Assembly (NCBI GenBank): GCA_016783285.1
Contig: JADHWW010000041.1
Location: forward strand, 1 to 16,998
DNA from: Anaerolineae bacterium
GTDB taxonomy: Bacteria > Chloroflexota > Anaerolineae > B4-G1
Length of the DNA stretch: 16,998 nt
Reading direction: 5' to 3'
The notes beneath the pieces were generated by a model. That model worked only from the letters and a program-made list of their open reading frames with translations, was not told the DNA's origin and did no database searches. Within the stretch, counting starts at the first letter, position 1. Each line of letters starts with the position of its first letter. The translations under genes and the position numbers were made by a program. This document shows positions 13,361 through 16,998 of the stretch, piece after piece.

Positions 13361-16300
13361 TCAGCAGGTCAGGGGCAGCCAGATGGTGAAGGCGGCGCCT
13401 ACTCTCACCTGACTCTCCACCGTCACCCGGCCCCCGTGCAGGTCCACGATCTCTTTGACGATGGCCAGTCCCAGGCCGGTCCCGGATATCTGCATTGACC
13501 GTGGCTCATCCCCACGGAAGAAACGGTCGAAGATGTGCGGCAACTCCTCCTCCGGTATGCCCATCCCCGTGTCCACCACCGTCGCCGTCGCCCAGACCCG
13601 ACCTTCCGCCTCCTGCTCGCCGGTGGAGACGATTACCTCTCCTCCCTCCGGTGTGTACAGGACGCTGTTCTCCACCAGGCCGTTCAGCGCCTGCGCTACA
13701 TATTGGGGGTCAACCAGCGCCACCGGCCCCGGCTGCGCCGGGTGGTGTTCCAGGGTCACTCCTCGCTTCTGGGCCAGCGTCTGGTGGCTGATGACGGCGC
13801 CCTCGGTCAACTCGCTGAGAAGGGTCGGTCGGGGTTTGATCTCCGCACGTCCGGCGTCTATGCGCGAGATTTGCAGGATGTCCTCCACCAACCCGACCAG
13901 GTGGTCCGTCTCCTGCGCCAGTGTGTCCAGGTAAGCCTCACGCTTCTCTGGCCTCCGCCGCATCAGGTGTACGTACAACTTGATCGTCGTGATCGGCGTG
14001 CGCAGTTCGTGGGAGATGTTGGTGGTGAAGCGGGACTTCATCCGGTCCAGCGCCTTGAGGTGGCTGACGTCGTGGACCGCTACCACCGCCGCCGCTTCCC
14101 CCCCCTCTCTCCCCCCCCGCAGCCTGCCGCGAGTACTCGCAGCGGGCGGGCGGGGGCTGGGGGGGGGCGAGACCGGCGCTGCTTTCAGTTCCAGGTCCAG
14201 CCCGGTCAGTTCCAGCACCGCCTCCGGCTGCTCTTCTACGCGCCGGGCCAGTTCCCGGGCCGTCTTTCGCAGCCGGGCCGCATCCTCCGGCGAGAGGGTG
14301 CGGGTGAGCCAGGTTTCGGCGACCGGGTTGGCCTGGATGATCTCGCCCTGTCCGTCGGTGACGATGATGCCGTCGGAGGTGCTGTGGAGGATCGCGTCCA
14401 GGCGGGCGTACTGGGCCTGGAGTTGGGCGGTGCGCTCTTGCACCCGCTGCTCCAACTGCTCGGCGCGGCTGCGCAGTTCCTGGTATAGCCGGGCGTTCTC
14501 GAGGGCGATCGCCGCCGCATGGGCAAAGTCGCCCAGGAGATGAACTGCGTTCTGATCATAAAAGCCAGGGATGGTTTTCTCTATGGCCAGGTGGCCGGTC
14601 AGATCGCCCCTCACGAAGAGCGGAGCTCCGACCCAGGAGCGGAACGTTTGCCAGTCCCCTACCCTCTCATAACGCTCATCGGTGTGGGAATCGTGGACCA
14701 CCACTGGCAGCCTGGTCTCCCTCATCTCCTGTACGAGTTTGTTGTCCTTCGCATCGAAGCCGTTCCACATGGCCTGGTCGTGGATGACAGGGCCCCGTCC
14801 GGCTACCATCTTTTCCCTTCCATCGGGGGCGATGACCTTTATGGCTGCAGTATCGTAGTCAATGACTGTGCCTAACTGGTCAAGCATGATCTCGAAAACC
14901 TGGTCTTGCTCCAGAGTGGAAAGGGTGGCCAGGTTCACCTGACGCAGGGCAGCCATCTCCTCGGCGCGTCTTTGACTCTCCTGAAAGAGCCGGGCATTCT
15001 CAATGGCCACGGCGATCTGATCGGCCAGAGTCTCCAGGGCCATAATGTCCGTCCCGTCGAAGGCGTTCAATCGGGTCTCCTGAACATCGAGCACGCCGAT
15101 GACCCGGCCAGCCAGTTTGAGCGGCATGCATAGCTCTGATCTGGTCAATATCTCTTCCAGGGGGCCGGGCAGGAAGCCGGGGATGTAACGGGGTTCCTTG
15201 CTCACGTCATTGGCCAGGAGTGGCTGGCCGGTCTCGGCTGCCCAACCGAGCATCCCTACTCCCACCGCCTGACGGTAGTCCTGCGTCGCCAGGTCCTCGA
15301 AATCACCGGCTAAGGTCCGCATCTCCAACTCGCCGGCGGCTTCATCGAGCAGGAAAAGGGACACGTTATCGTACTCGAAACCTTGCCGAATGGCGGTGAC
15401 GACCTCAGGCAGAAGCCGGTCGAGGTCCAGGGTCGAGACAGCCTGTCGGGCCACCTGGTTGACCACGTCCAACTGAGTGACCCGCTTCCGCTCCGCCTGG
15501 TACAGCCGGGCGTTCTGCACGGCCACGGCCACCTGGTCGGCGATGGTGGAGAGCAGCAGTTGTTCCTCATCGCCGTAGGCGTGGGGGCGGTACGCCTGCA
15601 CGGAGATGACCCCTATCATTTGCTCGCCGACCAGCATCGGCACCCCCAGCCAGGATGCGGGAGATTTCATGGTTCCCCATACCGCCGGTGGCGGCAGGTG
15701 ATCCTGCTCCTGTTCGTAGTCTCGGACGAGCAGAGGTCTCTTCTCGGCGACGACGAGGGAACTCAATCCGGCGCCGAGAGGTTGTCGGCGCGGGGGCTCC
15801 CGGCCCCCTTCGTCCACCTGGAGGCGGAAGTCCAGTTCGTCCGTCTCTTCGTCGTAGAGGGCGATGAAGAAAGCGTCGGCCTGAAAGGTGGGAACGACCT
15901 TCTGGTACACTGTCTCCATCAGGTCATCCAGGTGCAAAGTGGCGCTGACCGCGCTTCCGATGCGGTTGACGACCGCCAGCCGCTCGCTCCTACTCCGCGC
16001 CTCCTCGTACAGGCGGGTGTTGCGGATGGCGATGGCCGCCTGCGTGGCGAACAGGCTCAGTAGTTCGGCGTCGGACGGGGAGAAGGTACGCGGCGGATCA
16101 GCCAGGACTTCCAGGACGCCCAAGAATTCCTCACCCCAGCGGACCGGCACACCTATGATCGCTGTGAAAGGGTGGTCCCTCCAGGTGGCAGCCTGCCCCT
16201 CCCAGTGTTGGTAGTCGTCCACGATGAGCGGTTCGCCGCTCTCCAGGACTTTGCCGGAGAGGCCCTCACCCCGCCGGGTGGTGGTTTTGTCGGGTAGCGG

Positions 16301-16998
16301 ATCGATACCTATGGACGTGGTCCACTCCAGCACGTCTTGATCTGGCTGGTAGAGGTCAATGCCTCCCGCGGTACCCCCCAGCAGTTCGACGGCCCGCGAG
16401 ACGATGGAGTGGAGCAGGGTGTCCAGGTCCAACTGGGCGGTGAGTTCCAGCCCCACCTGGCGCAGCGCCTCCAACTGGGCCGTGCGCTGCCGGATCTTCT
16501 CCTCCGCCCGCTTGCGCTCGGTGATGTCGCGCATCGTGCCCCGGAAGCCGGCGAGGTTCCCCTCAGCGTCCCGGATCGGGGCGGCGGTGGTCTCACAGGG
16601 AAAGGTGGAGCCGTCCTTCCGCTTCACCTGATAGGTGTGCGGCTCGACAGGTTGTCCCTGCGCGATTGCGGCCAGGGCTTCCCGAGCCCGTTCGATTTCT
16701 CCCTCGACGAGCAATTGGGGCACCTGGACACCCCTGGCAAACTCTTCCTCCGTGTAGCCGAAGGCTTCGAAGGCCGCCCGGTTGGCGTAGGTCAAGTTAA
16801 GATCGGCATCCATTTCATAGATTATATCCGGCAACAGTCCGGCCATCTCCCGGAAGCGCGTTTCGCTTGCCTGCAGCGCGGACTGGCGGGATTGGATGGC
16901 CTGGCTCATGCGCTCGAAATCCGTGACCAGCGCGCCGACCTCAGCAAAGGGGGCCGGGATGGCGGCCAGCGCCGCGCCCTGGGCAAAGTCGCCAGCGG
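13361..16998 (-). CDS. Multi-GAF/PAS hybrid sensor histidine kinase, N-terminus cut off
   Basis: The frame is open to the right edge, so the start lies outside; the first ATG seen (16909) is internal. Numbering from it: the upstream AGDFAQGAAL...FERMSQAIQ looks like the end of a HAMP domain, so a membrane sensor is probably missing. PAS1 with PAC is about 14-135. Four GAF domains follow (about 152-296, 313-465, 482-640, 656-805), each ending in the same ...ENARLYQ-type helix. A coiled coil (806-835) leads to PAS2 (836-950). HisKA has SHELRTPI with H967. The HATPase domain has N-box VENSVLYTP, G1 DTGMGIP and G2 GTGLGLAIV, and ends at the stop 13361. The kinase core is intact, so autophosphorylation is expected; no response regulator is visible. 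An in-frame Pro/Gly/Arg-rich insert (about 914-937) interrupts PAS2. No GAF carries a cysteine set that clearly fixes a ligand. Confidence 0.93.
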   Translation of the reverse strand, partial: AGDFAQGAALAAIPAPFAEVGALVTDFERMSQAIQSRQSALQASETRFREMAGLLPDIIYEMDADLNLTYANRAAFEAFGYTEEEFARGVQVPQLLVEGEIERAREALAAIAQGQPVEPHTYQVKRKDGSTFPCETTAAPIRDAEGNLAGFRGTMRDITERKRAEEKIRQRTAQLEALRQVGLELTAQLDLDTLLHSIVSRAVELLGGTAGGIDLYQPDQDVLEWTTSIGIDPLPDKTTTRRGEGLSGKVLESGEPLIVDDYQHWEGQAATWRDHPFTAIIGVPVRWGEEFLGVLEVLADPPRTFSPSDAELLSLFATQAAIAIRNTRLYEEARSRSERLAVVNRIGSAVSATLHLDDLMETVYQKVVPTFQADAFFIALYDEETDELDFRLQVDEGGREPPRRQPLGAGLSSLVVAEKRPLLVRDYEQEQDHLPPPAVWGTMKSPASWLGVPMLVGEQMIGVISVQAYRPHAYGDEEQLLLSTIADQVAVAVQNARLYQAERKRVTQLDVVNQVARQAVSTLDLDRLLPEVVTAIRQGFEYDNVSLFLLDEAAGELEMRTLAGDFEDLATQDYRQAVGVGMLGWAAETGQPLLANDVSKEPRYIPGFLPGPLEEILTRSELCMPLKLAGRVIGVLDVQETRLNAFDGTDIMALETLADQIAVAIENARLFQESQRRAEEMAALRQVNLATLSTLEQDQVFEIMLDQLGTVIDYDTAAIKVIAPDGREKMVAGRGPVIHDQAMWNGFDAKDNKLVQEMRETRLPVVVHDSHTDERYERVGDWQTFRSWVGAPLFVRGDLTGHLAIEKTIPGFYDQNAVHLLGDFAHAAAIALENARLYQELRSRAEQLEQRVQERTAQLQAQYARLDAILHSTSDGIIVTDGQGEIIQANPVAETWLTRTLSPEDAARLRKTARELARRVEEQPEAVLELTGLDLELKAAPVSPPPSPRPPAASTRGRLRGGREGGEAAAVVAVHDVSHLKALDRMKSRFTTNISHELRTPITTIKLYVHLMRRRPEKREAYLDTLAQETDHLVGLVEDILQISRIDAGRAEIKPRPTLLSELTEGAVISHQTLAQKRGVTLEHHPAQPGPVALVDPQYVAQALNGLVENSVLYTPEGGEVIVSTGEQEAEGRVWATATVVDTGMGIPEEELPHIFDRFFRGDEPRSMQISGTGLGLAIVKEIVDLHGGRVTVESQVRVGAAFTIWLPLTC
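14096..14168. repeat. C-rich/G-rich hairpin insert in the kinase PAS2 coding region
   Basis: A run of C and CT, then CGCAGCCTGCC, the 12-bp palindrome GCGAGTACTCGC (14129-14140), then G-rich text ending in nine G. The two arms are largely complementary. It encodes SPPPSPRPPAASTRGRLRGG plus a few residues between two PAS2 beta strands (after LELKAAPV and before AAAVVAVHDV). It is in frame, so the kinase core is preserved. Confidence 0.75.

Noticed and set aside
13535..14488. 317-codon + strand frame opposite the histidine kinase
   Set aside because: The kinase H-box, N-box and G-boxes are clear on the minus strand; the opposite frame is Arg/Gly-rich noise.

Overview
The window looks like a chromosomal segment of a GC-rich, repeat-laden bacterium, most likely Chloroflexota (Anaerolineae- or Roseiflexus-like). 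This rests on habits rather than a marker gene: a Pro/Thr-rich SH3b lipo/exoprotein, a secreted adhesin-like protein ending in an 'LPLIAR' tail, a DUF4058 protein, a multi-GAF histidine kinase, a fused two-domain ECF ATPase, and many short palindromic repeats. No rRNA, tRNA or cas gene is present.

Layout. (1) 5-926: a CRISPR array of 13 identical 37-bp repeats and 12 spacers. It probably continues leftwards out of the window, and the visible end is the leader-distal end. (2) 927-1447: a non-coding stretch packed with three unrelated palindromic elements and a good sigma70-type promoter. (3) 1448-2389 (+): a membrane-anchored SH3b protein. (4) 7256-2354 (-): a three-gene operon. It runs from a two-half permease broken by a frameshift in an octanucleotide repeat, through a 1154-residue secreted DUF362/Ig/DUF5107/FnIII/DUF11 fusion, to a small four-helix membrane protein. 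(5) 7329-7450: a nested inverted-repeat element between divergent transcription units. (6) 7698-10915 (+): a complete ECF vitamin/precursor importer, in the order S component, fused EcfA-EcfA' ATPase, EcfT, with a TTGACA/TATTGT promoter in front. (7) 10916-11435: a convergent intergenic region holding an apparently nested pair of MITE-like elements and strong hairpins. (8) 16998-11436 (-): a histidine kinase whose start lies beyond the right edge, then DUF4058 and AIR-synthase-like genes joined by an ATGA overlap.

How the genes fit together. The only complete pathway unit is the ECF importer: EcfT couples the substrate-binding S component to the two ABC domains. In the ATPase, a lost H-loop histidine in domain 1 and a ruined signature motif in domain 2 fall in the same composite ATP site, so the pump appears to have one canonical and one degenerate site. 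The second theme is repeat intrusion. Short G/C- or C-rich tandem or hairpin repeats sit inside coding sequence at interdomain loops (permease, DUF362 fusion, ECF ATPase, kinase PAS domain) and in the S-component/ATPase gap. In the permease the repeat is an 8-bp unit, and the present copy number puts the second half out of frame. Adding one unit or losing two restores the frame exactly, which is the signature of a phase-variable switch, although an assembly error of one G would look the same.
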